From Arbacia lixula (taxonomy: Eukaryota > Echinodermata > Echinoidea > Arbacioida > Arbaciidae), in NCBI GenBank assembly GCA_963669155.1, contig CAVLGW020000039.1, forward strand, positions 20,736-84,735: DNA of 64,000 bases, read 5' to 3'. The position numbers and the translations under genes were made by a program. Shown here piece after piece: positions 41,701 to 56,764 of this stretch. The notes beneath the pieces were generated by a model. That model saw only the letters and a program-made list of their open reading frames with translations, made no database searches and was not told the origin of the DNA. How positions within the stretch are numbered: the first letter of the stretch is position 1; each line of letters begins with the position of its first letter.

Positions 41701-44700
41701 TAGCCCCGTACTATTTCTTAAACCCGACTAGCTGTTCTCACTCGAAATCGTTAGCCCCAGACTTTCTCGACAGCTTATGAATGTTTATGAGTGTACGTCT
41801 TGCACATCTGCTCTTTACCACTCCGCATCAAGGTCACTCGCCCGTCGGGCATTATCTGATTGGTCCCGGCATTTCGGCCTTGAGAGCTGACACCGCATTT
41901 CCATAGCCCCGTACTATTTTTCGTTTCTGTTCTCACTTGCGCTCTTAGCCCCGGACCATTTGGCTTGGCCCTGCAATTGCGGGGTTAGCCTTGCTTTTTT
42001 GCACGGCCAAATAATCCCGGATTATTGGTGGGGCTAGTCCACTTTGCTAAAAACTAGTGAGAACAGAAAGTGGTCTAAGCTTAGTCCCGTACTATAGGTG
42101 GGGCTAAGGCCCTCTTAGCCCCACCTATAGTACGGGGCTAAGGACATTTTTGCCAGTGTGAAAAGCATAATAATATCTTTTCATTATCATTAGCTAAGTG
42201 ATAGCTTAGTGGATAGTGACGTTGCCTGGCAAGCAGTAGATACAGGTTTATGTCCCCACAAGGTCTTCCTTTTCTCTGCTTACTTTTCTGAAAGACAAGT
42301 CAGTCAAGCTTATCACTTTGGAAAGTAACAGCTAAAGAAAGATGATATCGCTAGTGAAAGAGCATTCTGGGGGTAATTTCAACTTTACAAATAAATTTTA
42401 GGCATACACGTAGTAGTGAGGATAGCGTGTTCCATCCTGTAAATGAATGAAAAACAAATCAGAAAAAAATCTTGGAAGCAGAATCTTCGAACCCTTTCAC
42501 TAAAATCTAGCCGAATGGTCCTTAGGGCAGACTACTCATGACTATTAATTAGTCAGCACTAAATGAGACTCTTCAGTATTTGTTTACATGTTTTGATCAT
42601 GTCTTGATCCACGAACTAGAAATAGCTTGCACGGTTAAGTTACTGCCCGGTAAGCAGTAGATTACAGGTTAAAATCCCATCTGATTCCAAGATTTTTTTC
42701 TGACTTGTTTTTCATCCATTTACAGGATGGAGCACACTTTCCTTTCTCCTGGTTGTTTGCCTTAAAATTTCTTTGTAAAAACGATGATATAATTTGTTTT
42801 GTATTTTCTTGTCCTGTGTTTGATTGTCAGATGAAGCCGACAGGGCACAGGCCAAGCTGAAGGGTCTGGAGACAGAAGTCTGCCACATTCAGTCGAACAC
42901 AGCCGCCAGGGCCATGATGGCGGGATCGGGACACCATATGACGTCACCGTCCGCCTCGTCGACCCACCAGGCCACGACGCCGCCGCAGAACAACCAGCAG
43001 CAGAAGCCGGTCAACCGGGCGCAGCTCTCGGCAGAGCACATGAAGGTCAACCCGCTCAAGGTCAGACCTACAGGGAGTAATGGCGTATTTGGGGGTCATG
43101 TTTTAAAGGGGACCACCATGCAGAGACATAGCTCTCTGATTGTCAAAGCCATCCCGAATGAACATACAGAACCACTTTATGATCCTAAAATCTTTTCTAC
43201 ATCGCCAGGGAATTACATAAACCTGTCAGTCATTCTGTCAGAGACTTTACAATAACGATATCACATAACAATCCTCTTGTCCATAGCAACTGCGATATAT
43301 ATCGCAACTAGCACAGAAAATCCCTAAGATCACTGTATGCCATATTATTGCACAGTTGATACAACTATTGTTATGCAATAAATTGCACTTTCTCTTTTAA
43401 AATGTACATGTACATGTACATGTATCAAGCATTCATGCTTGTTATTTACTTGTTATTTACCCATACAACGCAGAAAGAACACAAGGACAAACCGCACAAA
43501 TCAGCATGGAAATGCCTAGCAATTAAGAAAAAAAAGACATTGATAATTTTGTAAGAGGGATTTCTTATGATTTTTAGTTTGTTTTTTTCTGTTTGGTGTA
43601 GGCCATGATGGATGAGAAGAACAGAATGCCCAGCACGCACATGGAGAAAGTCACTGACAACAAGTACAAGCTGCTGCAACCGCACCAGAACATCGACCTC
43701 GACTTCGATGAGGAGGGCAACTTCAGGTAGGTGTCAGCTTGACCGTGTGTAGCCTTTTAGCGATAATGACCATTTTTATGCAAATATGTAAAATAGAGGA
43801 CATAATTTTACTTTGAAAGATCCTCAGGATTATACAGGACAACAGTTGCTAGGATTCAGCCAAACAGTCCAGGGCCCTGTTGCATAAAACTTACCATTGA
43901 TGGTAACTTTTCTATCAATGGCAACTTCTATGGAAACCTTGAATTTGACTGGCTTTCGAACGGTGTTAGCATGGTAGATAGCATTGATGACAGAGTTACC
44001 ATTAATGGTAAGTTTTTTTTGCAATGGGTTCCTGGTGAAAAGGTCTAGTATTAATGATCGGTTCTAATGTGAGCGTGTAAAATAGATGGCAGAATTAACT
44101 CAGTCAGTCCCACAGGATATGAAGGACAATAGTTTGCAGGCTTCCCATAAACAGTGAAACCTTCTTTAGCGACCACCTGTATAGCGAGCCCACATGTGGG
44201 CCCTGTTGCATAAAACTTTGCCATCACTGGTAACTACCATGGTAAATAGCGCTTCACAGCCAATGAAATTTGAGGTATTTCCTCATAGAACACAGAACAT
44301 GTCCAGAATAAAACTAAACAACAAATACCGGTATGCAAGTTATCGAAAGGACCCTGGAGAACCGGAGAATCTTCCTTGGCAATGTATTAATCACTGATAT
44401 ATCACAGTTATATTATATTCAGTTAATGATATTTGACAGTTAAAATGTCGTAAGGCAGGAAGATATGGAGTAGGAATGTGTGTGAGAATTTACAGCAATT
44501 TTGTCAAGACATTTTAAATGTGATATTTCCCTTCTTTTATGGTTCATGCTTCATTCTATTAATAGTGTCGTGGTATTTGTGTTCATTGATTGCTTAGTTG
44601 CATGCTTTTGTATATGGCTTTGATATCCCATTTGGTTGTATTTCATTGTTGTGCTGCATGCTGTTGCAAACATTGCCAGTTGTTAAGTTGGTATTTATTG

Positions 44701-47700
44701 AGAATATGATCTCATTCTCTGCTTTGCACTACATATATGTACATGTTTACCTATATACAGTATATGTTCATTATGTTAAGGGTTATAATGAGTTGTGGGA
44801 TGAAGGTAGTCGTTGTATGATTTAATCAACATTTTTTTTGGTTTAGTATTTTTACTTATTTATTTGTTATTGCATGAATTTGATTGTTCAATATTTGTTT
44901 CTTTATTGTTTTTAACATATTATTGTAATTAAAGGTAATTAAAGTAAAATTACATGTCTGTAATATAAATTCTTAATGTTAAGGTGTGCTTTCACATCAA
45001 ACCTGAAAGGAGAAATATACCTCACTTATTCTGAATTATTGTTGTTGTGTGGGGAGCCGAAATAGCTCATTGGCTTCTGCTGCTGTTTTTTTTCAGCTAT
45101 AAACTTATTCAGGGGATTCAGAAATTAACTATTGTTGTCATGGAGACTATTTTGTATTTTCGTGGAGACATCATTGTCATTCGCCGCATGCTACTGACAT
45201 ACTGACATCGCAAGACGTGCAAGCACAGCCTGCTCCTGCCCACCCGATCCCTTTTGCCTATGCTTATTGCTTTTATCAGCTTAACAGCTGTTTTGCAACC
45301 CCCTTCCCTTTCCCATGTTTCAATCTCAAACTGAAATTGAAAACCCTTAAAAATTAGAATGATCCTTAATAACCAACCTCCCAAAAATATGTGATTTCCC
45401 CTTAAGTGGGATAATATTTTATGAGCTTGCCCCATCCTCTCACCCCCCTTCCTCTCTCACCTTCTCCTAGTGTTTCTCCTTCCTTCTTGCATGATCTTTC
45501 CTTGAGAATCTTCATCTTAAAACTTGTGAACTAATCTTTACTAACTTGCATCAAATTCATACTAATTCGAATTCCATTTGCTAATGGCTTGTTGCAATTT
45601 TACTCATTGATATTTGACTGATTAAAGTAAACTAACGAATGTGCATCTTTTCGTAATCAAGTTTCACATTAAACTGGCATTTGGATGACAAAACTTAATT
45701 TAATGTTCGGAATGATAAAATTATTAATAATTTTGTTTAAAAATTGTTTTTTCTTCAATGATGCTGAATATATAAGATTAGATGCAAATTTATTATATCA
45801 AGAAGAGAGAAAGAAATTAAATCAATTGCATGCTAAGAATTGCAACCTTGTTTGGAGTTAGTGTCCATCAAATTTCATCTGAAAACAGATTTTGTTATAT
45901 AAATTTCTTTTCAAATAAGGTATTTGTTATTTGATTTGGAACTGTGATTGTTCATAATGAAATAGTTTCTGACTAGGTCTCTCTTCTCTGTACCATCTCC
46001 TCTCTCTTCCTATCCCTTTTCGCTTCCTTTTGACCTCCTTTTTGACTTCACTCCAATTATTGTATCCTGCCATCGACTCTTTCCTTTCTTTACAAACCTA
46101 CCCCCTATCTTGTTGTCCTTTTGTTTTCACTATCCATCTTTCTCCATCCTCCTCTCACCCACCCCCCGTTTTCTCCAACTTCCACCCTCACCACACACCC
46201 ATTTCTTTCCCGATTCCTAATTTCTTTTTTCTCCCTACCCTCTTCTCTCTACCCCTCCTTATCACATACCCCCCATTCTACACCTTTTGTTACACCCCAA
46301 CCTTACCCCACCCTACCTCTCTCCAAACCCCTACCTGACCCACTACCATTCTCACCGTACACCCCTCTCTGCCACTACTACTACCCCAACCCCTACTACT
46401 CTCACCATACACCCCTCTCTACCACTACCACCGCCCCAACCCCTACCACTCACACCTTACACCCCTCTCTACCACTACCACCACCCCAACCCCTACCACT
46501 CTCACCATACGCCCCTCTCACTACCACCATCCCTACCCCACTCATCATACACCCCTCTTTCCTACTACCACCATCCCTACCCCAATCACCATACACCCCT
46601 CTCTACCACTACCACCACTCCAACCTCTACCACTCTCACCATATACCCCTCTCTACCACTACATTTGTACCACCACCCCTACCCCACTCACCATACACCC
46701 CTCTCTACCACTACCACCACTCCAACCCCTACCACTCTCACCATATACCCCTCTCTACCACTACATTTGTACCACCACCCCTACCCCACTCGCCATACAC
46801 CCCTCTCTACCACTACCACCACTCCAACCCCTACCACTCTCACCATATACCCCTCTCTACCACTACATTTGTACCACCACCCCTACCCCACTCGCCATAC
46901 ACCCCTCTCTACCACTACCACCACTCCAACCCCTACCACTCTCACCATATACCCCTCTCTACCACTACATTTGTACCACCACCCCTACCCCAATCACCAT
47001 ACACCCCTCTCTACCACTACCACCACCCCAAACCCTACCCCACCCACTGTCACTCTCACTATACACCCCTCTCTACCACCACCACCACCTCCACTGCCCC
47101 ACCCCAGACGTCACAACTCTCTGCCCCCTCCCTCCAGTGACGCTCCCCTGCGTGTGGAGCCGCGGGTCACCAAACAGTTCTCTAGCATGCGGAATGTGTA
47201 AGTCTTTCCCTACTGGTATCACCCTCCCCATAAGGGAACTAGGTTTATCCAAGTGGTCTACAAGTGAACTTCTGAAAATCTAGTACAAATTGATTATCTG
47301 TGTCATGTGCAGGACTATTCTATATTCTTTGTATGGAAGGTGCATTACCACGGAAGCAAATTTGCTGCTGCAGCTTGCAGGCCGTAGTCTGTCATGGGTG
47401 AACAAGGCAATGCAAGAGGAAGGCTGAATCAAGCAATGTTACGATAGTCATGAGTGGTGAGAATGTGTGAACGAGCCAATATAGGATTGCTATAATAGAC
47501 AAGTAGAGAATGTGTGAATGAGTCACTATAGGGTTGCTATAATAGACAAGTAGAAAACGTGTGAACGAGCCAATATAGGATTGCTATAATAGACAAGTAG
47601 AGGACGTGGGAATGAGCCAATATAGGATTGCCATAATGGGCAAGTGGCAAAGACAAACCACTTCAGTGTAAATATTGGTTGATTTAGGGAGAGTACTACT

Positions 47701-50700
47701 GTGGCACTTGATGTGCAATCAGTCATGTCTGCCTAAAATGGCGCCCTCTACCGGGTGAGTCTAGTTAGTCTTCCACTTGAGTAAGAAACAGAATTAACCA
47801 TGAAATACCCTTTCAAGTTATAGTCAGTTTGCTTTGGCAGATTTTCTGATGTTTTCAAAGCATTCAATCAATATTTTTCAACAAATTATAGATTAATCGA
47901 TTAGTTTTTAGAAACAATCAATCAATCAGTGAAATGTCAATTTTGGGCCTGGAACCAACACGACACTCGTGCGTATCCTTTTTGCAGTGGGTGCTTTAAT
48001 GATGTAAACTAGTTTTTTTGACGACTATTTAGCATGCTTGGGCTGATCAAATGTTGCAGCTTCTTATTTTTTCTGTTAATTCTTACAAATTAATACTGCA
48101 CTAATGAAATGATCCTGGCTCTTAATTGCGCATGGCCAACAGTTTTTGCATTAAAATTTGTTTTAGCAGGAAACATTTTTGTTTTTACATTTTCTCCGAT
48201 AATGAATCTGATGAAACAAAAATTTGGAAACTGTCTAGACTCTGCCACAAGAGGGCTCTCTATCAGTATTTTGAAACATTCAACCTTGTGGAGGCTGGGG
48301 AAGTGGGCCGTCAAAGAGTTTCACATTATCAAATTTTCAAGATCCAGAAAGTCTTTTTATTTAATAAAGAAAGGAAATAACTCAATAACTCTTTGATGTT
48401 CTCCAGCATTTCTTGATATTAGCCGTGAAATTGTAACACCAAATTGTTTCATATTATACAATTCTTGAGATCAAGAAAGTCTGTTTTTTTATATTTTATT
48501 TCATGTTGTTTCTCAGTACATTCCCAAAAGCAATCATAAGGGCAACAAAAGTGGAATGCTGTATTTTTGTCCAGGCAAAAGTCTAAACCAGGACAAAATG
48601 CTGCTTTAGGGGATTTGTTTGAACTCCCTGGGTGAAAATATGTCAATGACATATATAGAGTTAGTACTGCTTTGGTGCAATCAAAGTTGCATTTCAAAGG
48701 AGCCATCCAATTTTTTTTTTCACTAGAAATGAACACATGCTCAAGATTTGCCTATTAGAGACATATCTGTGTGTGATTTTACAATTTTAGTGCAAGTAGG
48801 TATATAAATATGTACTGTATTAAAGGGGAAGTTCACCCTGAAATGATTTTGGTTTCAATAAAAAGAGACAAATGAAGGAAACATATGAGTGAAGGTTTGA
48901 CGAAAATCGGTCAAAGGAAAAAAAAGTTATTTGATTCTAAAGTTTTTATTTTGTGACGTCACATGCGAGGTGCTCTCCCATATGTTGTGTACAATTTTTT
49001 TCGAAAATGTGCATTTTCTCACAAAGATATGCATCCTTTTACTTGTGCGTTTGATACATTATCAGAAATACGTTTTTACACACATTCCTGTACAAAAAAA
49101 AATCATTCCGTTGTCAAAAACAGAAAAAAAGCAATTTATCGACTTATTTTGTACACAATATATGGGAGAGCACCTCGCACGTGACGTCACAAAATCAAAA
49201 ATTTTAAAATCAAATAACTTTCTTTTCCTTTGACCGATTTTCGTCAAACCTTCACTCATATGTTTCTTTCATTTGTCTCTTTTTATTGAAACCAAAATAA
49301 TTTCAGGGTAAACTTCCCCTTTAAGGCAGCTGGGGCCGCATTCATGAAACATTACTTAGCCTAACAAGTCATTCAAGTGCATTCAACTACATGCATTTTT
49401 AGCAACTAACTAGGCCAGAATGGTTTCATGAATATGGCTCCTGGTTTATGCAAAAGTTAATTAAAATATCAAGAAGATGAAATTCTTGCAAGACTTGATT
49501 AGTAATCTAATAAATCATTAACAATTCTGGCTCAAAATGCTTAGCTGAATGATTGGGAATTATTTTGTACAATATTTTTGGAAACATTTGATAATTTTGT
49601 TTAAGATTCCATTTGAATTGTATGCTATGGTTCATGTACAAACAGGTTCATGCAGTATTAAGCATTTATATTGCCGGCTCAAGTTACAATGTAATTTGTT
49701 TTGGTCACATGACATTTAGGGCTCCACAACATTTTTTCTTATATACAGGGTTGGGATACTCTTTGTAGGGATTTTGTGTTTAGGTCTCATTTACCAGAAA
49801 TAAGGGCCTTTAGATTTTTTTGGAGCCCATGTGTACTGGGCATGTGCTAGTTTCAACTCTGCTGTACCTAAACTGCACAAAGAAATGCATGTGATTATCC
49901 CATTGATTCTGTGTATAGAGCCACATTACATGTACAATGTATTTTTAGCAATTGTCTTGTGCTCTTTAGTTATTTGCAGTCTAGTATATGTTACATGTTT
50001 GTATCTACCACATGTGGAATGATTTACATGTATGTAGCATTGTTGGCAAAGGCATTAATTCAGAGGTATAATTTTTATCAGTTTTCTTCCTGTATTCAGT
50101 ATGATTTTGTAAAAAGCAAGTGACGGTGAATTTGTACTTTGAATTACATTGTAAAGAGAGTAAAGAAACTGAAGCGTGGTATGATACCTTGTTCTTGCAA
50201 GATTGTTCCATCTGTGTTTTTTTTTTCTTTGATAGGCTATGTATAACAGTAACTTTTAGTATTCTGTAGCCACATTCAGATATTTTGTCTTAGCAGATGG
50301 TCATTTTCATTAATGGTAATATAATAGAGCTTGTATGAAGCTATTGAAATATAAATTAATAAATGTGTTTGAATATTCACCCTATTAATGGACCGAGAAT
50401 ATTCATTTTCATGCTTTGTTTTTGTAACGCATCATTTCTATAAAAAAAACAAATACTTTATAACTTGTATTGTTTCTATGGTAATAGGGGTTCTGATGAG
50501 AAAGGTAACGAGCCCTTGAAGGGAGCCACCAATGGCCCGATGCAGAACAGTCAATACCAGTACTCGCCGCTCAATGGTGGCATGGTTGCCAATGGCAACA
50601 GCAATGCACGCAGCAAGAGCAATGCTGACCTGGATGGTGGAAGTCCGAAGTTGCCTCTGAGAGTAAGAACAAATATGATTCTGTAATTTATTTGAATATT

Positions 50701-53700
50701 CATCCATTTTTAAATTTTAGATATTTATTCAAGTACATGTATTGGTATTCGTATAAGTTGTAATAAATTGTAATGAGTTTTATTTTTGCGTTGTTATCAG
50801 CTGAAGCAATTAATAAGATTCAATATCGACCTCTCTATTTTCCCAATGTTACTTATGTACCACATATTTTAAACCCACTAATTTAGATGTAAAGCTGGTC
50901 CCACATATACGGTAGTTGCTAACCAGCGAAACATCAGAAAAATGTTAGCTTAAGATATTAAAGACTTGAATAAACTCCCTCCAGCTTCCATATAATCTAA
51001 ACATACCTGGGCTTTTCTAAGAAGACAGGCAAACTAGTTCTTTTAACATAACTATATTGGTAATGTACTTGCATGCTGCTATTCATATGCACTTGTCAAA
51101 AAAGTTTACAGTAATCAATTTTTGTGCAACTGGTCATTATTTACATAGTTGACATGTCGAAATTTGTATGTAAGTATTCATCAGTCTCCATCGGGGATTT
51201 TTGTTTGTGTTTTTTATGAGCTCTTTATTTGGTGAATTTTTATTTGAAGACAAAATATGGTAACCTGAGCAGAGAAGGAGAAAATAGTCTTGTTTCCAGG
51301 CTGTTTGGGCATTTCTTATCCAAACTAAAATTGTTGAGTTCTTCTCAGGTTCACCCATGGTGGACTGAGAAATGACGAGACAGATCAAGTGATTAGTATT
51401 TCAAACAGAATACTTGTTGCTAGTTACAATAGTTTGTCTCGCAATATATGGTCAACAAGGAATCTATCAAGATCAGGACGTTTCGTGCGCCGCTGCAACA
51501 CTTTGTCAGGTGTGATACAAAATTGAGTGAGCAGGGGTTTTAATACCCTTTGGTCAGTGCTGCGCACCGACCGAAAACCGCTCCTAAACGGTCAAAGGAC
51601 GAACATTTTGTATCACACCTGACGAAGTGTTGCAACAGCGCACAAAATGTTGTGATCTTTTTAGATTCCTTGTTGACCATACATTTTGAGTATCACTAGC
51701 GATTTATCCGCAATGAGTTGCATATTTAGCATTAGAATACTTGTTATTTTTTAGTTTGGATTTGATATGTCCTAAAAGCGTGGAAGTCAAGCTTGCCAAA
51801 TAAATAGATTCTATTTTGCTTGTGTATATATGAATATGATATACTGCATGCACTATATGAAAGGGAGTGTACAGTTTAGTTGAATGGGTATTGCAAACCA
51901 TGATCAATGCTTTGATATGCACTATAAACATGCAAGGATAAGTCAACAAAATTTTGTCCACAATTGGAAGGATATGCTGTGTAATTTACGATGCTGATGT
52001 CAGTTTCAGCAAACGAACATTTTCTGAATGCCCATGAATGCTAACTCTACATTCCCTTTAAAATTTATCTAAAATCAGGGGGCAGGAGGTTGTAATTCTG
52101 GGGGTTTTTTTCAAGGTAGTTTTAAAGGTATTAACCTAGTTTCTTGTAATGTATAATATACCTTTTACATATACATGTAGTAATCCCATCCCCAAGTAGT
52201 TATTGTATAAAGTGAATGGTTGTGGATTTGATTTTGTTCTCCTGTTGCGTAGCCAGAAAGAAATGGATGCATTATTTTGGGGGCTTTTGAGGGAAAAAAA
52301 CACTTTTGTTTGCAGGTCCTATCAGTGTTGTTACTTTATATATGTGGAATATTGTCTGTGATTGGTTTTGTTCTGAGGATTCCGATATAAAAATGAATAT
52401 ATTTTTGTACTTATTATTTTGTAGCTGTGCATCATATCAACTTTTCTTATGTTTGCTTCATCCAAGACATTCTTCAAACCAACCCTTTTCTCCCTTAAAT
52501 CCTGGCTGATTCAACATTTAGATTCATCTTTATTCTTTATTCATTTCTTATCTCAAATGGAACAACTTTCGGTGCAGTGCTAAGGTACTATATGTCTACG
52601 ATATGGCAGGATTCCAACCAGTCAACATTAGTTAGTTACTGTGCATTATTTACAACGAGATGTAAATCAAACAGGTTTGACAAGACATATTGAACCTGCA
52701 ATCAATTTCATGAAATCACACTTTCTTAGCCTCCCAGATGTGATGGAATATGTTTGTTTCCCAGTTTTTCATGTACTAGCACAGTACCTATCTGTTTTGT
52801 ATTCACCATATATATGCTGATAAAGTCCCATAGTGCAAACATTTTCACGTGAACTTCAGTAACCCCCAAAACATTGATATTTGTATTCATAAAGAAAAAT
52901 GGATATTGGAACAAATATGAAAGAACAAATGCATTACACATACACAATAATTGCATTCTTGTTTCAGTGTTATGATGATCAACATGATCAACAGGTAACA
53001 ACTCATTTTTGTCCCATATATATCTACTTATCTTTTTATATATTACACTTAGTCTAGCAAGTTATAAATCTTTCCTGATTATACAGAATCCAACAACGAT
53101 TGGATCACACCATCTCTATTCACTCCAATATGATTCCTAATGTATTTTCAAACATCTCAAAATGGAAATTGGTTTTCATCTTTTTCACTTCTCAAATTCT
53201 GGAATTATGTAAACGCACATCATATACATTTAGTGCAGAATGCACATTTGCAAGATACATATTCAGGCACTATATCAGCAGATATTTCGAGTCATGCACA
53301 TTTGTCTTTATATGAATTGTATTCCAATACAGTTTCTGTTTCACTTTCAAACACCTCCAAGTCCACGCAAAACAGTTGTCTCACTTGGTTTACACACATT
53401 CACACACACATGTACATACATTGATACACCAGTCACATTCATGCGAGAGATATATGTCAATACGTCCTTGTACCATTAGGTGGATATAAGTACCGGTATG
53501 CCCATTCATATGTCAATATATATATATATACACATATATCCCCTATCAGTCTGGCCTCGCCCCTCAATCACCCCCCTCGAGTGACCTCGCCTCTCCAACA
53601 TCACCCAAAGTCAGTAACCATGACGCCGCCCTAATGCAGTGTGGCAAGACCAGTGCCGAGGCCCCACCACTAGAGGGGGCTATTGCGTCTGAATATGGTG

Positions 53701-56206
53701 TCTGCTCCGGTGCCGCTAGTGGTGAAGGGGTGGTTGGTTTAGGGGCTGCAGCCCTTGTGGTACGTTACCGGGGATCTCTGTCCCTCCCCTTCCTTCCTCC
53801 TTTCATCCATCCATCCATCTGTCCATCCATCCATCTGTCCATCCATCCATCTATCCATCCATCCATCTATCCATCCATCCATTCTTTATGCTTCATTCCC
53901 TCGCATTCCTTAGGAGCATCTATGCAGTATGTACACAATCACATGCGCCCCAGGGCGATTAAGCCCCCCCCCCCCCCCCCCCCCCACAAACAAGCAAAGT
54001 GCCCTCATGGAAATGATATTTCATCAAAAGCAGGTACAATAATCCAAAACATATTTTACGTTTTTTTTTTTTTTTAAACCAGGCTTGAAATGCTGTCCCA
54101 GTAAATCACTATTTTTCCTTACTGATGCACACAGTGAAAACAAAGCTAAGAAAAAAAAAATGGCATCACAATGTGCTTTGCATTCTGGGAGGTCTGCTCT
54201 CCAACATGACTGGATAGGTTTTTCAAACTACGTTTTATGGAATTTTGTTTTTAAGATCATCAGCAAATTATTATTGCTAAATTCAATTTCAGCTGGTAAA
54301 CAAATTCAAAATACATTATTGTCAGCAACAACAAAGGCGAACTTGTAAACTATATGTTAAAGATTAAAGATATTGTAAGAAGAAACGTTATGAAGGTATA
54401 GAATTATTTTTGTCCCGCCAAAAATCACTCCACTTCAACTCTCCCTTTTGACAATTTATAGGCCTACGTGTACATATTATATAGATGCTCCTTTCTCTTT
54501 TTAATGCATGGTTTTGATTTGAAAACATGTTTGTTTGTCATGTTTGTTTTTTCATGCTGTCCATATTTTTACATTCTAGGTCTTTGGCTTCCATTGTTAT
54601 ATTTTGTTCTCGTGGTTTCTTTCGTTATGAGCTTTGTGTTCTAAATTAGTTGTAGTTTGAACCTTTGTGCTGTCAATTTCATTGTTAAAACCTTAATGAT
54701 ATCGTAAAGTGTTCACAGTAAGTTTAAACCAGCTACTTTCGCATATTTCTGTGCTTCATTTTGAGCTGACCTTGTCTGTCTAATAATGTACTTCAAAAAC
54801 AGTACAGTATTTGCTTCTAGATTTCGAAAGCAAGGTAGATTAAAATGTTTATTCCGTTCTTCAAACCTCACTGGTGAGTAAATACCTACACAAATGTCAA
54901 GCATATTGCCAAATGTTGTACTCTGCCCGTATTGTTCATGCAAGGGCATTATAACTCTCAGTGTATTCCCCCGCCCTCCCGATTCAATTGGATAGACTAC
55001 AGATGACATTAATGTATTTTGCCTTATTAGGACTTTGAATAGTGATGCATAAAGTATAAATGTTATCTAAATAAAGCAACTTAACTTCTTTAACTTATGA
55101 TAGCTTGTTTCTAGTTAATAATTGTCATTAGTATTCTCTGAGTGCTCTCCCATTGCCATTGCATAGTCTGATTTATCATCAAATCAGTCATGTTTAAGTG
55201 AAGTGCCGGTCCACAACTTTATGTCATTATAGCATGTGAGGTTTTGAAAATCATATTTCAAAACATTGTTGTTTTTTTTACCTCAAAATGATACCTGATT
55301 TGAAAAGACATCTGAGGGGTTTTGAGTCTTTGTTTATGCCTTATTCAAATTCATCAGAGTTTGTTTAAGTATTGTGGACTGATATAATGATATTCATTGT
55401 ACAGTCGTGCATGAGATTCAAGTATATTACTTGATGATGATAATTGTAAAAAATTTGCATGTGGATGTGGATGAAATTAATTGTTTATGACGGACAAACA
55501 TGTGTAGGAATTTATCAGTAGTTCTCCAAATACCTTTAATATTTTTTAAGATTGTTTTTCCTGCTGAAATATTCTATGCAGGAATGTTTTTCAAGAAATT
55601 GACAGCTTAAAGACTGGTTATGAGAATGTGGTTCAATAACATATCACTTTATGCATTTAAGTGAATTATATTGTTAATACTCACACACTTTAACCATATT
55701 TACTGCCATTTTTCACCTCATTTTCAAGTGGTTTGTTGTTCTTTCCTCCCGTTCACAGTCTACGCCTTCAATAACATCCGCTTCAGCTAGTCCAACGAGT
55801 AAACTGGAAGTAGGTTCATTGACTAACCAAGTGATTGGGAGAGGGGGAAGAGTGAGGGAAGAGAGGGAAGGGAGAGGAGGGAGAAAGAAGGGAGAGGAGG
55901 GAGAAAGAAGGGAGAGGAGAGAGAGGAGAGAGAGATGAAAGAGGAGAGAGGAGAAGGGTGTGGTGTATCAGGGAAGGGGAGGAAGGGATGGAGATGAGGA
56001 TAGAGAGTGTGGGAGAGGGGATGGGGTGGAGACGGGAGAGAGAGAGAGAGAGAGAGAGGGATGAAGGGAGGGGATGGAGGGAGGGACATACACATGTACA
56101 TAACTTCCATCAGGCTAAACAAATGCTGGAAATAAATTCCCCTGCTTTCCAAGATATGGGGAGGGGAAGGTAGTTGGAAGAGAGGGGTTGAGAGAGAGAA
56201 AGAGAA

Positions 56207-56264
<58 letters not shown>

Positions 56265-56677
56265 AGAGGCGGAGGGGAGGGGAGGGGAGACGGACAAAAA
56301 TACAATCGGGACAGAAAAATGAAGAAATGATTGTAAGTGAGATTTGTGAGGGTGAAGACTGAAATACATACATTTCAAAATGGGATGAATAGGAATTTAT
56401 AAAAGAAAGAGAATAGAAGAAAAAATAGGATAAGGGAGTTAAGAGAAACAGCCCTACAGTGGAATGTAGTGGGATACCTGTTGGTGTTTGGTGAATAGGC
56501 TAGATATTGGACATGTGACTGTCTGATAACTTTAAGAAAGAGAAAGTAATTCAGAGAAGAAAAACACAAGAGGAAAGAGGGGTGTAAAGAGGGAAAGAAA
56601 AGAAGAGTAGCCAAGAGAGATTATATCTGATAGAGGAAAGAAGTCACACTTCACAGGAAAATGAGAGAGGTACATCG

Positions 56678-56764
<87 letters not shown>

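Noticed and set aside
46121..47140. A free-standing 339-aa plus-strand protein gene
   Set aside because: It is pure minisatellite translation, sits in an intron, and ends at the exon border; only the in-frame alternative is kept as a finding.
55823..56378. Minus-strand Ser/Leu-rich frames resembling membrane proteins
   Set aside because: Translation of GA microsatellite; no splice sites or family motif.
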